Shown in pieces: positions 13,755-22,252 of a DNA stretch of 23,945 bases. A program made the translations under genes and the position numbers. Below the pieces are notes generated by a model. The model saw only the letters and a list, made by a program, of their open reading frames with translations. It was not told the origin of the DNA and searched no databases. The DNA comes from Dehalococcoidia bacterium UBA5748 (GTDB taxonomy: Bacteria; Chloroflexota; Dehalococcoidia; Dehalococcoidales; UBA5627). The DNA lies in contig DIFM01000033.1 of assembly GCA_002419135.1 (NCBI GenBank), positions 1 to 23,945 of the forward strand, written 5' to 3'. Position 1 is the first letter of the stretch. The number at the start of each line of letters is the position of its first letter.

Positions 13755-13904
13755 ATGGATGAAAGAAGTTGGTACACTTTTAGGTGCATAAAATGCAATC
13801 TTGTATGGCGCAAGCCGCTTGCCGCTGATGACCCCAAGCCCAAAGTATGCCCCAAGTGCGGTTCGCCCGATTGGCGTAACAAAGCAGTTGAAGAAAAAAG
13901 CTAG
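13755..13904 (+). CDS. 49-residue zinc-ribbon protein
   Basis: Small protein MDERSWYTFRCIKCNLVWRK, PLAADDPKPKVCPKCGSPDW, ending in a charged tail. CIKC and CPKC form one zinc ribbon; the WYTFRC and GSPDW parts resemble rubredoxin-type knuckles. Two starts are possible: GTG at 13719, immediately after a nine-C run (13707-13715), or ATG at 13755. I prefer the ATG because the extra residues (TSPRIESILVS) look like untranslated sequence, though neither has a good ribosome site. Function unknown. It is transcribed away from the HEPN-like gene. Confidence 0.6.
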   Translation: MDERSWYTFRCIKCNLVWRKPLAADDPKPKVCPKCGSPDWRNKAVEEKS

Positions 13905-13938
13905 GGTAGCCTGATTATCCGCAGGGTGGCGACCTGTC

Positions 13939-14238
13939 TTATTGCGGTTGTCCTTCCCCTTCAGCAGGGGAGTTGTTTTTCAGAAGCAGGAGTCCTATCC
14001 AGCCGAGGGGTATCAGCAAAAGGCATACCCATGCCAGGCTTCTCTTCTTTCTGGTTAAAACCCAGCCGCTGATAAGCCCCCAGCCGAGTACGATCAATAT
14101 ATTGGGGAGCGCCATTATCAATGATATTACTTCCGAGTTAGCTTTATCGATGACAAAAATTATCAGTACCAGCAGGGAAGTGGCTAACCCGCTGGAGATA
14201 GCAACTGTCCAATTCAGATGTTTATTAAACCATTTCAT
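13939..14238 (-). CDS. Small three-helix membrane protein
   Basis: 99 residues with three membrane helices: about 10-30 (TVAISSGLATSLLVLIIFVI), 38-60 (LIMALPNILIVLGWGLISGW) and 68-87 (LAWVCLLLIPLGWIGLLLL), joined by a basic loop TRKKRS and ending in an acidic tail. No family is recognised. It is tail to tail with the 49-residue zinc-ribbon gene; a CCCCT-loop-AGGGG hairpin with AGTTGTTTTT at about 13960-13980, inside the 3' end of this gene, could end the plus-strand transcript. Confidence 0.65.
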   Translation of the reverse strand: MKWFNKHLNWTVAISSGLATSLLVLIIFVIDKANSEVISLIMALPNILIVLGWGLISGWVLTRKKRSLAWVCLLLIPLGWIGLLLLKNNSPAEGEGQPQ

Positions 14239-14452
14239 AGTCTAGTTCCGTCGCTGTCTTATGAACAAGTATATCATGGGTTGTCTATAATATGTGTACA
14301 TTGGAAGTGTTGTATCCGTATTTTCAGAAAATGCTTTAACATAAATAGACAGAAGCTAACTTCATAAACTTCAATAAAAAAGTAATCGTAATACTACCAC
14401 TGCTCTTGTTAATCTGCTAGTATTAATTAAGCTTACCAAAAAGGAGATTACG

Positions 14453-15142
14453 ATGGAAGAATCAGGCAACACATCAAAGGCGGAAAATAAGCAGCTCATC
14501 AAGGTTACCGATAACGGCCCCTATCTTGTAACCGGCTCAGTCCCGCTGTCGGAACAGGTCATACAGGTCGATAGCGATAATGAGTGCCGCGGCTGGCAGG
14601 AAGGCAAAAAGTATCCCGAGCAGGAGAGTTACAAACTTTGCCGCTGCGGAAAAAGCGTCAACAAGCCGTTTTGCACCGGAATGCATGCCGTTACCCGATT
14701 TAACGGCGAGGAAACTGCCGGCAATAAACCGTATGCGGAGCAGGCACAAATATATGAGGGTCCGGAACTTGTGCTGACCGATGCCGAAGAGTTATGCGCT
14801 TCGGCACGCTTCTGTCACCGCGCCGGTGGTACATGGAAACTAACGGAAGAATCCGCCGACCCCGAAGCGCGCAAAACCGCTATCGAAGAAGCCGGTGATT
14901 GCCCGTCAGGCAGACTGGTTTCCCACGACAAGCAGGGGAATGCCATCGAGCCGGAGTTTACTCCTTCCATCGGTGTGGTAAAAGACCCGCAGGCAGGGAA
15001 GGATGGGCCGCTGTGGGTGAGGGGCGGTATACAGGTAAATTCTGCTAAAGGCGAACCTTATGAAGTCCGCAACCGCGTTACCCTGTGCCGCTGCGGGAAA
15101 AGCTCGAATAAACCCATCTGCGACGGCAGCCATTTGATGTAA
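14453..15142 (+). CDS. Double CDGSH iron-sulfur domain protein
   Basis: A 229-residue protein with two CDGSH [2Fe-2S] sites. Site 1: C63-R-C65 with C74-T-G-M-H78, in which the usual Asp of CDGSH is Thr. Site 2: C212-R-C214 with C223-D-G-S-H227, canonical and right at the C-terminus. Between them lies a conserved mid-part with CASARFCHRAGGTW (about 115-128), as in Fer4_19/CDGSH multidomain proteins. It has a redox or iron-sulfur transfer role in the cytoplasm; the three-Cys one-His cluster is labile and tunable. A good AAGGAG precedes the ATG. Single gene, with nothing related nearby. Confidence 0.9.
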   Translation: MEESGNTSKAENKQLIKVTDNGPYLVTGSVPLSEQVIQVDSDNECRGWQEGKKYPEQESYKLCRCGKSVNKPFCTGMHAVTRFNGEETAGNKPYAEQAQIYEGPELVLTDAEELCASARFCHRAGGTWKLTEESADPEARKTAIEEAGDCPSGRLVSHDKQGNAIEPEFTPSIGVVKDPQAGKDGPLWVRGGIQVNSAKGEPYEVRNRVTLCRCGKSSNKPICDGSHLM

Positions 15143-15196
15143 GGCATTTATAAATTATGGTTAATAATTCGATGCCGCTTCCTTCGACGTCGTTAT

Positions 15197-15221
15197 GGTT
15201 CGACAGGCTCACCACGAACGG
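15197..15221 (+). repeat. GTTCGACAGGCTC-type dispersed repeat
   Basis: GGTTCGACAGGCTCACCACG then AACGG, a sequence type widely dispersed in environmental bacterial genomes. A relative with CCGTTCGTG and CGACAAGCTCAGGA lies at 16395-16422 on the other strand. The gap 15143-15393 otherwise holds a TATAAT (15354-15359) before the SPFH gene. Confidence 0.55.
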
Positions 15222-15393
15222 CTTGGTTAATTTAATATTGGTTTACTCACCTTGAGTATCGAGTTATCTGGAAAAAGGACAAGGGTGGAGGCACCCGGAA
15301 TCAATTGAAATAAGGCTCTTATCTTCGTATTCGATGTTTTGTTTATGTTGGTATATAATTAACGCAAGGGAAAAATTTCAGGAGGTATAAATT

Positions 15394-16311
15394 ATGCCCG
15401 GAACAGTAATTTTCTGGTTTATTTTCGTTATTGTCTTATTACTCTTTCTCTTTATGGGTATTTATACGGTCAAGCAACAGACTTTTGCCGTAATCGAAAG
15501 GTTCGGTAAGTATGCACGCATAGCCGGCCCCGGTTTGCATATCAAGTGGCCTATCATCGAAGCCGTGGTGGGGCGCGTTTCCATCAGGGTGCGTGAATTG
15601 AACGTAGAGGTAAAAACAAAAACTCAGGATAACGTATTCGTCAATCTCCTCATCGCAGTTCAGTTTTTCGTAACCAAGGAAAAGGTTTGGGATGCCTTCT
15701 ACAAGCTGACCAATCCACTGGCACAGATGGAATCATTTGTTTTCGATACCGTGAGAGCAAAAGTCCCTCACATGAAACTGGATGAAGTCTTCGAGAAGAA
15801 AGAGGATATTGCCGAGGATATCGAGGCTAAACTGGGGAACATTATGCCGGAATTCGGCTATTTTATAAAGACGGCGCTGGTAAACGATATTGTCCCCGAC
15901 AGCAAGGTGGCTATTGCAATGAACGAAATCAACGCTCAGGAAAGAATGAGGGTTGCCGCTGAGCACAAGGGCGAAGCCGAAAAAATCCTGGTAGTGAAAG
16001 CCGCCGAAGCCGATGCCAAGAGTAAAGAGTTGTCCGGTGTCGGCGTCGCCAACCAGAGAATGGCGATTATCAGGGGTCTGCGCGAGTCGGTCGAGGATTT
16101 CCAGCAGGCAATTCAGGGTATAAATGCCAAGGATGTTATGTCGCTGGTGCTTTTAACGCAGTATTACGATATGTTGACCGACGTCGGCAAGCATTCCAAT
16201 AACAATACTATTTTAATCCCTCATTCTCCGGGTGCGGTGGGTGAGTTCCAACAACAGATTCTGTCATCACTTTTGGCTGCCGATAAGGCGACCGGTGAGC
16301 ATAAGAAATAG
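15394..16311 (+). CDS. SPFH/stomatin-like membrane protein
   Basis: A 305-residue SPFH (prohibitin/stomatin/HflC-like) protein. One N-terminal membrane helix (about 5-25), then the SPFH domain: VKQQTFAVIERFGKYARIAG, PGLHIKWPIIE, LNVEVKTKTQDNVFVNLLIA, followed by a coiled-coil rich in Ala and Glu (INAQERMRVAAEHKGEAEKI) and a C-terminal oligomerisation part (LVLLTQYYDML). It builds ring-like membrane assemblies that organise lipids and proteases. The layout resembles hypersensitive-induced-reaction/stomatin subgroup proteins. CAGGAGG six to seven bases before the ATG. No NfeD partner gene is adjacent, unusual for the short bacterial stomatins. Ends before a stem at 16336-16363. Confidence 0.92.
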   Translation: MPGTVIFWFIFVIVLLLFLFMGIYTVKQQTFAVIERFGKYARIAGPGLHIKWPIIEAVVGRVSIRVRELNVEVKTKTQDNVFVNLLIAVQFFVTKEKVWDAFYKLTNPLAQMESFVFDTVRAKVPHMKLDEVFEKKEDIAEDIEAKLGNIMPEFGYFIKTALVNDIVPDSKVAIAMNEINAQERMRVAAEHKGEAEKILVVKAAEADAKSKELSGVGVANQRMAIIRGLRESVEDFQQAIQGINAKDVMSLVLLTQYYDMLTDVGKHSNNNTILIPHSPGAVGEFQQQILSSLLAADKATGEHKK

Positions 16312-16619
16312 TTATTAAAGAGATTTGAATATCACGCTGCGCCCCGTTTTAGCGGGGCGTAGCATACGCAACGAGGGCGGATAACCATAAAAGGCCGTTC
16401 GTGTCCTTCGACAAGCTCAGGATGCTCGGATTTTATTAGAGCCATTACGAAGACTGTTGAGTTCCGTAGTTCCGAACGAAATCCCGACCGGTCGGAGTCT
16501 AACCATAACGGCGGGCAAATAATTATAAAACGATTATTCATAAGAGCTTTTTAGTGGTACAATGTTACAAAATACCTTCTAACCAACAGCTAAAACGAAA
16601 GGATTTTTATTAAGGATAG
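16312..16619. other. Gene-free stretch: hairpin, repeats, palindrome
   Basis: Contains the stem at 16336-16363, a dispersed repeat at 16395-16422, a CATTACGAAGAC repeat start at 16443, and the perfect palindrome CCGACCGGTCGG at 16484-16495. A TACAAT (16558-16563) is the only promoter-like box before the next gene. No coding region is supported. Confidence 0.6.
16336..16363. terminator. Stem-loop after the SPFH gene
   Basis: GCTGCGCCCCG (16336-16346) pairs with CGGGGCGTAGC (16353-16363), one G-U pair, around TTTTAG. No T-run follows on either side, so termination efficiency is doubtful, but the position 25 bases after the stop is right. Confidence 0.5.
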
Positions 16620-18179
16620 ATGAGTAACCTTCCCGAAATGGCCCGGGCGCTTCTTAAACCGGAGATATATCCCGAGCCGACAAAAAATGTGCGGTTGATG
16701 CAAACCCAGATGTCCTTTGTGTTTATCACCGACCGATACGTCTATAAAACCAAAAAGGCGGTGAATCTCGGCTATGTGGACTATACAACTCTGGAAAAGC
16801 GTAAGTTTTTCTGCCATAAGGAAGTGGAATTAAACAAGCGGCTCTCACCGTACACCTACATCGGAGTTATACCGATTACGGAAAAGGACGGGGTATACGC
16901 ATTCGATGGCGACGGCGAAATCGTAGACTACACCGTCAAGATGAAAATACTTCCCTCAGACCGCATGCTGGATGTGCTTTTAAAAGAAAACGGCGTCACA
17001 GATGATATGATGCCCCGTGTTGCTGCCAAGATGGCGGATTTTCACAGCAAAGCGGAAACCGGCAATGTTATAAACGACTTCGGCAAGATAGAGCTAATCA
17101 ACCATAACAACGAAGAAAACCTGAGCCAGATGGCTCCTTATATCGGGAGAACCCTGACCCAGCGCGAATATGAAAAAATCGCTTATTTCGTGCGCAGTTT
17201 TACAAAAGAGAACGCCGTTCTGCTGGAAAACAGAGTAAAAGAGGGAAAAATCAGGGATTGCCACGGAGACCTGCATACCGCCCATATCTGTTTTGAAGAC
17301 GGGCTGATTATATATGACTGCATCGAGTTCAATGACCGCTTCAGATACTGCGATGTCGCCTCGGAAGTGGCATTTTTAGCTATGGATTTAGACCACAACG
17401 GCAGGGCGGATTTGGCGTGCAGTTTTGTTTCAAGCTATATTGAAAAGAGTGGTGACAGCGATATTAAAAAGCTGCTCAACTTTTATAAGTGTTACCGCGC
17501 CTGCGTGAGGGGCAAGGTTGCCTGCTTCAAACTGGACGACCCGTATGTGCCGGATGAGCATAAGAAAGAAGCCCATTATGATGCCGAAAGTTATTTCGAC
17601 CTGGCATGTTCTTACACCAACACTACCCCTATTCTATTCATAACAAGCGGGCTTACCGGCTGCGGGAAATCGACAGTAGCACAAGAGCTTTCCAAAAGGC
17701 TGGGGTTGGTTCTGCTGTCCTCCGATGTCACCCGCAAAAAACTGGCAAACATACCGCAAAACGAACATTGTTATAACGATATTGACAGCGGCATTTATTC
17801 TGCCGAATTTTCGCAAAAAACCTATGATAAACTCTTTGAAGAAGCGGAGAAGGCGCTTAAAGACGGAGATTCGGTTATCATCGACGCTTCATTTATTAAG
17901 GCTGCCGACAGAAAAAGCGCAAAAAAACTGGCGGAGGACAGCGGGGTAAAATTCTTTTTAATAGAGTGTAAACTGGATGATGAAACAGCCCGTAAAAGGC
18001 TTGCCAGAAGGATGGATGAAAGCTCCGTATCCGACGGACGCTGGGAGGTATATCTGGCGCAGAAACAAAAGATGGAACCTGTCGAAGGAGTGCCCCCCTC
18101 TTTGCATGCTATAGTTAACAGCTCTAAAACTAATGAAGAGCATATAAATAATATATTGGACATGATTGGCTATATTTAA
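16620..18179 (+). CDS. APH-like kinase / P-loop kinase fusion protein
   Basis: A 519-residue two-domain protein. Residues 1 to about 325 have an aminoglycoside-phosphotransferase-like fold: FVFITDRYVYKTKKAVN (nucleotide strand and Lys), the catalytic loop CHGDLHTAHICF (214-225) and the metal Asp in IIYDCIEFND (D233). Residues 338-519 are a P-loop kinase of the AAA_33/gluconate-kinase type: Walker A GLTGCGKST (344-352), LLSSDVTRKKLA, a lid region TARKRLARR. The same pairing (COG2187 with COG0645) is known in many bacteria, but the substrate is unknown; a small-molecule phosphorylation pathway is likely. Starts at the ATG 16620 with AAGGA upstream. It precedes ahcY by 75 bases with no terminator seen, so cotranscription is possible. 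Confidence 0.9.
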   Translation: MSNLPEMARALLKPEIYPEPTKNVRLMQTQMSFVFITDRYVYKTKKAVNLGYVDYTTLEKRKFFCHKEVELNKRLSPYTYIGVIPITEKDGVYAFDGDGEIVDYTVKMKILPSDRMLDVLLKENGVTDDMMPRVAAKMADFHSKAETGNVINDFGKIELINHNNEENLSQMAPYIGRTLTQREYEKIAYFVRSFTKENAVLLENRVKEGKIRDCHGDLHTAHICFEDGLIIYDCIEFNDRFRYCDVASEVAFLAMDLDHNGRADLACSFVSSYIEKSGDSDIKKLLNFYKCYRACVRGKVACFKLDDPYVPDEHKKEAHYDAESYFDLACSYTNTTPILFITSGLTGCGKSTVAQELSKRLGLVLLSSDVTRKKLANIPQNEHCYNDIDSGIYSAEFSQKTYDKLFEEAEKALKDGDSVIIDASFIKAADRKSAKKLAEDSGVKFFLIECKLDDETARKRLARRMDESSVSDGRWEVYLAQKQKMEPVEGVPPSLHAIVNSSKTNEEHINNILDMIGYI

Positions 18180-18254
18180 TATAATATATTGATTTGTACT
18201 TAAACGAAGGATAAACCGGAGAGTAATTTTTTATCCGCAAAGGATGGATTGTAA

Positions 18255-19517
18255 ATGAACAAAGATACTTATGACGTAAAGGACCTTGCCCTTGCCGAAG
18301 ACGGCAGGCAGAGAATCGAATGGGCGGCACGTGAAATGCCGGTATTGGATATCATCAAACAGCGGTTTGATAAGGAGAAGCCCTTCAAAGGGGTACGCAT
18401 TTCAGCCTGTTTGCATATTACAACCGAAACAGCCAACCTCGCCCTGACACTGCAGGCGGGCGGAGCAGACCTGATGTTGTGCGCTTCGAACCCCTTAAGC
18501 ACACAGGATACCACAGCTGCCGCACTGGTGGAATACGGCATCCCTACCAATGCCATCAAGGGAGAAGATGACGAAACCTACTACAAGCATATTAAGACAG
18601 CGCTTGAACATCAACCACAGCTTACGGTAGATGACGGAGCCGACCTGGTCAGCACGCTTCATAAAGAACGAGAGGATTTATTGAATGACGTCATCGGCGG
18701 CACGGAAGAAACAACTACCGGAGTTATACGCTTGCGCAGTATGGAAAAAGATAACAAACTTAAATATCCGATAATTGCCGTTAACGATGCCCAGACCAAA
18801 TACCTCTTCGATAACCGCTACGGAACCGGTCAGAGCACAATCGACGGTGTTATACGAGCTACCAATATCCTCTTTGCCGGAAAGAACGTAGTAATTATCG
18901 GCTACGGCTGGTGCGGGCATGGCGCCGCTATGAGAGCCAAGGGGCTTGGTGCACAGGTAATCGTTACCGAAGTAAAACCCTTGCGCGCACTGGAAGCGGT
19001 AATGGACGGCTTTAAGGTAATGACTATGAACGACGCCGCAAAAATAGGAGACATTTTTATAACCGTTACCGGCAATAAACATGTAATCGCCAAAGAACAC
19101 TTCGATATGATGAAAGACGGAGCAATTGTCTGCAACAGCGGGCACTTTAACGTTGAAATCGATATCCCCGGCCTGGAGAAAATGGCTGTAGGCAAGAGAC
19201 GCATCAGGACATTCGTAGACGAATATAGCATGAAAGACAACCGCAGTATATTCCTGCTGGGAGAGGGGCGCTTGATTAACCTGGCAGCAGCCGAAGGGCA
19301 TCCCTCCAGCGTTATGGATATGAGCTTTGCCAATCAGGCGCTTTGTCTGGAGTATCTGGTAAAAAATAACGGTAATCTGCAACAAAAAGTCTATACTGTT
19401 CCGGAAGAAATAGACCTGGAAGTTGCCAGGCTGAAGCTGGCATCGATGGGCGTAAAAATCGATAAATTAACCCCTGAGCAGGAAAAGTACTTAAACAGCT
19501 GGGAAGAAGGGACTTAA
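18255..19517 (+). CDS. ahcY: Adenosylhomocysteinase
   Basis: A 420-residue S-adenosylhomocysteine hydrolase: splits SAH to adenosine and homocysteine with bound NAD, relieving product inhibition of methyltransferases. Visible: the substrate-binding start of the family (RIEWAAREMPVLDIIKQRF, GVRISACLHITTETANLALT), GGTEETTTGVIRL (148-160), NDAQTKYLFDNRYGTGQS (177-194) and the NAD loop GYGWCGHG (216-223, His where Lys is common). The short bacterial/archaeal form without the long insertion. Its start has AAAGGATGG upstream. It sits 14 bases before metK: both halves of the methyl cycle in one operon. No SAM or SAH riboswitch is seen in the 75-base leader. Confidence 0.97.
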   Translation: MNKDTYDVKDLALAEDGRQRIEWAAREMPVLDIIKQRFDKEKPFKGVRISACLHITTETANLALTLQAGGADLMLCASNPLSTQDTTAAALVEYGIPTNAIKGEDDETYYKHIKTALEHQPQLTVDDGADLVSTLHKEREDLLNDVIGGTEETTTGVIRLRSMEKDNKLKYPIIAVNDAQTKYLFDNRYGTGQSTIDGVIRATNILFAGKNVVIIGYGWCGHGAAMRAKGLGAQVIVTEVKPLRALEAVMDGFKVMTMNDAAKIGDIFITVTGNKHVIAKEHFDMMKDGAIVCNSGHFNVEIDIPGLEKMAVGKRRIRTFVDEYSMKDNRSIFLLGEGRLINLAAAEGHPSSVMDMSFANQALCLEYLVKNNGNLQQKVYTVPEEIDLEVARLKLASMGVKIDKLTPEQEKYLNSWEEGT

Positions 19518-19531
19518 AGAAGGAGAATTAT

Positions 19532-20740
19532 ATGAGCAATTGTTTCGAAAGTTCACCAAAATTTATGTTTACCTCGGAATCCGTAACCGAAGGCCATCCG
19601 GATAAACTGTGCGACCAGATATCGGATGCTATTTTGGATGAGATTATGGAAAATGACCCCGACGGCAGGGTTGCCTGCGAGGTAGCCACCACCACCGGGC
19701 TGGTCGTGGTAATGGGGGAAATTACTACCAAGTGCTATGTGGATATGCCCGAGATAGTAAGAAATGTGGTTAAGGAAATCGGATATACCAAACCGGAATA
19801 CGGTTTCGACAGTAATTCAATCGGCGTGATTGTCTCAGTCAAAGGACAATCCACCGATATAGATATGGGAGTCAGTAAATCAGCTGAAGCTAAAAGCAGT
19901 TCCAAGGATGATTTCGATGAAGTCGGCGCCGGTGACCAGGGGATGATGGTGGGCTATGCCTGCAACGAAACCCCGGAACTGATGCCGTTCCCGATTCTTT
20001 TAGCACACAATCTCTGTCGCAGACTGGCAAAAGTCAGAAAAGACGGGATTCTCCCCTATCTGCGCCCTGATGGGAAGTCGCAGGTTACGGTGGAATATGC
20101 CAACGGCAAACCGAAAAGAATCGACAGCGTAGTTATCGGTGCTCAGCATGATGATAATGTGAGCCAGCAGCAAATCAGAGAAGACATCATTAAATATGTT
20201 ATTAACGAGATTGTCCCGGCAAATCTGGTCGATGGCAATACCAAATATTATATCAATGCCACCGGGCGTTTTGTAATCGGAGGTCCGGTATCGGATACCG
20301 GTTTCACCGGCCGCAAGATTATTGTCGATACCTACGGAGGTTTCGGACGTCACGGGGGCGGCGCTTTTTCGGGTAAAGACCCCACCAAAGTAGACCGCTC
20401 TGCCAGCTATATGGCGCGCTACATTGCCAAGAACCTGGTTGCTGCCGGAATCGCCGACAGAGTCGAGATTCAGGTTTCCTATGTTATCGGCGTTGCCAGA
20501 CCGTTATCCGTATGCATAGAAACATACGGCACGGAAAAAATCGACCGCCAGACAATAAAGGACCTGGTTGAGAAGCATTTCGATTTAAGGCCGGCGGCAA
20601 TAATCAAATACCTCGACCTGCGCCGCCCGATTTATAGACAAACGGCAGCTTACGGACACTTCGGCAGGACTGATATCGACCTGCCCTGGGAAAAAACCGA
20701 TAAAGCGGAAATGTTAAGAAAAGAAGCCTTCGGGAAGTAA
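19532..20740 (+). CDS. metK: Methionine adenosyltransferase (SAM synthetase)
   Basis: 402 residues, full length. Makes S-adenosylmethionine from methionine and ATP, releasing phosphate and diphosphate. Motifs: SVTEGHPDKLCDQISDAILD (17-36) with H22, D24 and K25, GAGDQGMMVGYACNE, and the phosphate loop GGGAFSGKDPTKVDRSA near residue 270-290. An AAGGAG ribosome site six bases before the ATG. Cotranscribed with ahcY and likely with the two sugar-phosphate genes, 71 bases further on, although a TATAAT at 20758-20763 might give them their own start. Confidence 0.98.
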   Translation: MSNCFESSPKFMFTSESVTEGHPDKLCDQISDAILDEIMENDPDGRVACEVATTTGLVVVMGEITTKCYVDMPEIVRNVVKEIGYTKPEYGFDSNSIGVIVSVKGQSTDIDMGVSKSAEAKSSSKDDFDEVGAGDQGMMVGYACNETPELMPFPILLAHNLCRRLAKVRKDGILPYLRPDGKSQVTVEYANGKPKRIDSVVIGAQHDDNVSQQQIREDIIKYVINEIVPANLVDGNTKYYINATGRFVIGGPVSDTGFTGRKIIVDTYGGFGRHGGGAFSGKDPTKVDRSASYMARYIAKNLVAAGIADRVEIQVSYVIGVARPLSVCIETYGTEKIDRQTIKDLVEKHFDLRPAAIIKYLDLRRPIYRQTAAYGHFGRTDIDLPWEKTDKAEMLRKEAFGK

Positions 20741-20783
20741 ATTAATGCCGGATTTGATATAATAAGCCCATATCGGATAGAAT

Positions 20784-20805
20784 TACTCTCCGAAGATAGA
20801 GAGTA
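20784..20805 (+). promoter_or_regulatory. Leader hairpin just before the phosphohexomutase gene
   Basis: TACTCTC (20784-20790) and GAGAGTA (20799-20805) flank an eight-base loop, and the ribosome-site-like AGAGGTG (20808-20814) follows directly. The stem could modulate translation of the next gene. A TATAAT lies at 20758-20763 without a clear -35. Confidence 0.4.
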
Positions 20806-20811
20806 GTAGAG

Positions 20812-22248
20812 GTGTGCTTGATAAATAATCCCATTAAATTCGGAACGGACGGCTGGCGCGGCGTCATCGCCGAAGATTTCACTTTCGATAATGTGCGCAT
20901 CTGCACACAGGCATTTGCCCTCTATTTGCAAAAATCCGAACTGGCGAGCCGCGGGATTGTCATCGGTTATGATACCCGTTTCGCTTCCAAAGAGTTTGCA
21001 TCTGCCGCCGCCGAGGTTATCGCCGCCAATGGGATTAAAGTATATCTCTGCAACAAAGCCGAGCCAACTCCCGTGGTCAGCTACGGGGTGGTTGCAAAGC
21101 AGGCAGGCGGGGCAATCATAATAACCGCCAGTCATAATCCGGGCAAATGGAACGGTTTCAAAATCAAGTCGAAAGACGGCGCCAGCGCACCGACAGAAGT
21201 TATCTCTCAAATCGAAGAGAATGTCGGGTTGGTCATCGATTCCGGAAAAATAAACCGCATGCCGCTTTCGAAAGCTGTTGAAAAAGGGCTGGTTGAATAT
21301 ACCGAACTCTACCCTGACTACCAGGCTCAAATTGTCCGGCTGGTAGACCTGGACGGCATGAAGAACAGTAAATTAAAAATCGCCGTTGATTCGATGTTCG
21401 GGGCAGGCGCCGGTTACTTTAAGGCTCTGCTAAAAGACAGCGCATTCGAGATTATTGAAATCAACGACCAACCCAACCCGGTATTCCCCGGAATAAAACA
21501 ACCTGAACCGATTGCCGGCAATCTTATCCGGCTTTCGGAGCTTATAAAGAACAGCGAAGCGGACGCAGGATTAGCAACGGACGGCGATGCCGACCGAATT
21601 GGTATCATGGACGAAAACGGCAATTTCTTGGCCCAATTACAGGTATATGCCCTCTTAGCGCTATACCTGCTTGAAGTCAGGGGAGAACGCGGGGCAATCA
21701 TCAAGACAATAACAACGACCAGGATGCTGGATAAACTGGGAAAGTTGTATGACGTACCTGTTTACGAGACGAAGGTCGGCTTTAAATATGTGGCGCCCCT
21801 GATGCTTGAGCACGATGCAATTATCGGCGGTGAGGAGAGCGGCGGATACGGTTTGAGAGGTCATGTCCCCGAACGCGATGCCCTGCTGGCAGGCTTATGC
21901 TTTTTGGATTTGATAATTAAAACAGGCAAGAAGCCTTCACAGTTACTCAAGGATTTATATGACAAGGTCGGAGAACATTATTATGACCGGGTGGACATAG
22001 AATTTGACGAAGAGCAAAGAGAAATCATCACCGGCCGCGTCAGAGACAGCCATCCGAAGTTCATAGACGGTATGGAAGTTGCCAAAGAAGACACTATCGA
22101 CGGATTCAGGTATATCTTATCGGACGGCACCTGGTTGTTAATCCGCTTTTCGGGGACCGAACCGCTGCTGAGGATTTATACCGAAAGCGACAGCCGCGAA
22201 AGAGTTAAAAGACTGCTTGAATTCGGCAAAAACCTGACCGGAGTATAG
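20812..22248 (+). CDS. Phosphoglucomutase/phosphomannomutase
   Basis: A 478-residue alpha-D-phosphohexomutase (hexose 1-phosphate to 6-phosphate and back), feeding nucleotide-sugar synthesis. Four domains in order: KFGTDGWRGVIAEDF (9-23), the phosphoserine loop TASHNPGKWNGFKIK (S107), the Mg loop DGDADR (257-262), the sugar loop GGEESGGYGLRGH, and the C-terminal phosphate loop RFSGTEPLLRIYTES. All key residues are present. The start is GTG at 20812 or TTG at 20818; AGAGGTG would serve the TTG with short spacing, and the difference is two residues. Four bases separate it from the isomerase gene, so the pair is coupled. Substrate breadth (glucose, mannose, glucosamine) is not decided by sequence. 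Confidence 0.93.
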   Translation: MCLINNPIKFGTDGWRGVIAEDFTFDNVRICTQAFALYLQKSELASRGIVIGYDTRFASKEFASAAAEVIAANGIKVYLCNKAEPTPVVSYGVVAKQAGGAIIITASHNPGKWNGFKIKSKDGASAPTEVISQIEENVGLVIDSGKINRMPLSKAVEKGLVEYTELYPDYQAQIVRLVDLDGMKNSKLKIAVDSMFGAGAGYFKALLKDSAFEIIEINDQPNPVFPGIKQPEPIAGNLIRLSELIKNSEADAGLATDGDADRIGIMDENGNFLAQLQVYALLALYLLEVRGERGAIIKTITTTRMLDKLGKLYDVPVYETKVGFKYVAPLMLEHDAIIGGEESGGYGLRGHVPERDALLAGLCFLDLIIKTGKKPSQLLKDLYDKVGEHYYDRVDIEFDEEQREIITGRVRDSHPKFIDGMEVAKEDTIDGFRYILSDGTWLLIRFSGTEPLLRIYTESDSRERVKRLLEFGKNLTGV

Positions 22249-22252
22249 CTTC

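Noticed and set aside
15251..15261. Third copy of the 33-bp repeat end (CTTGAGTATC)
   Set aside because: Only ten bases match, which is expected by chance in this length.
18180..18254. Possible SAM or SAH riboswitch before ahcY/metK
   Set aside because: The leader is only 75 bases and shows no conserved riboswitch core or long pairing.
18678..19385. 235-residue minus-strand open frame inside ahcY
   Set aside because: Lies wholly antisense to a clear ahcY; its translation has no domain-like pattern.
20650..21330. 226-residue minus-strand open frame
   Set aside because: Antisense to the end of metK and the start of the phosphohexomutase, both certain.
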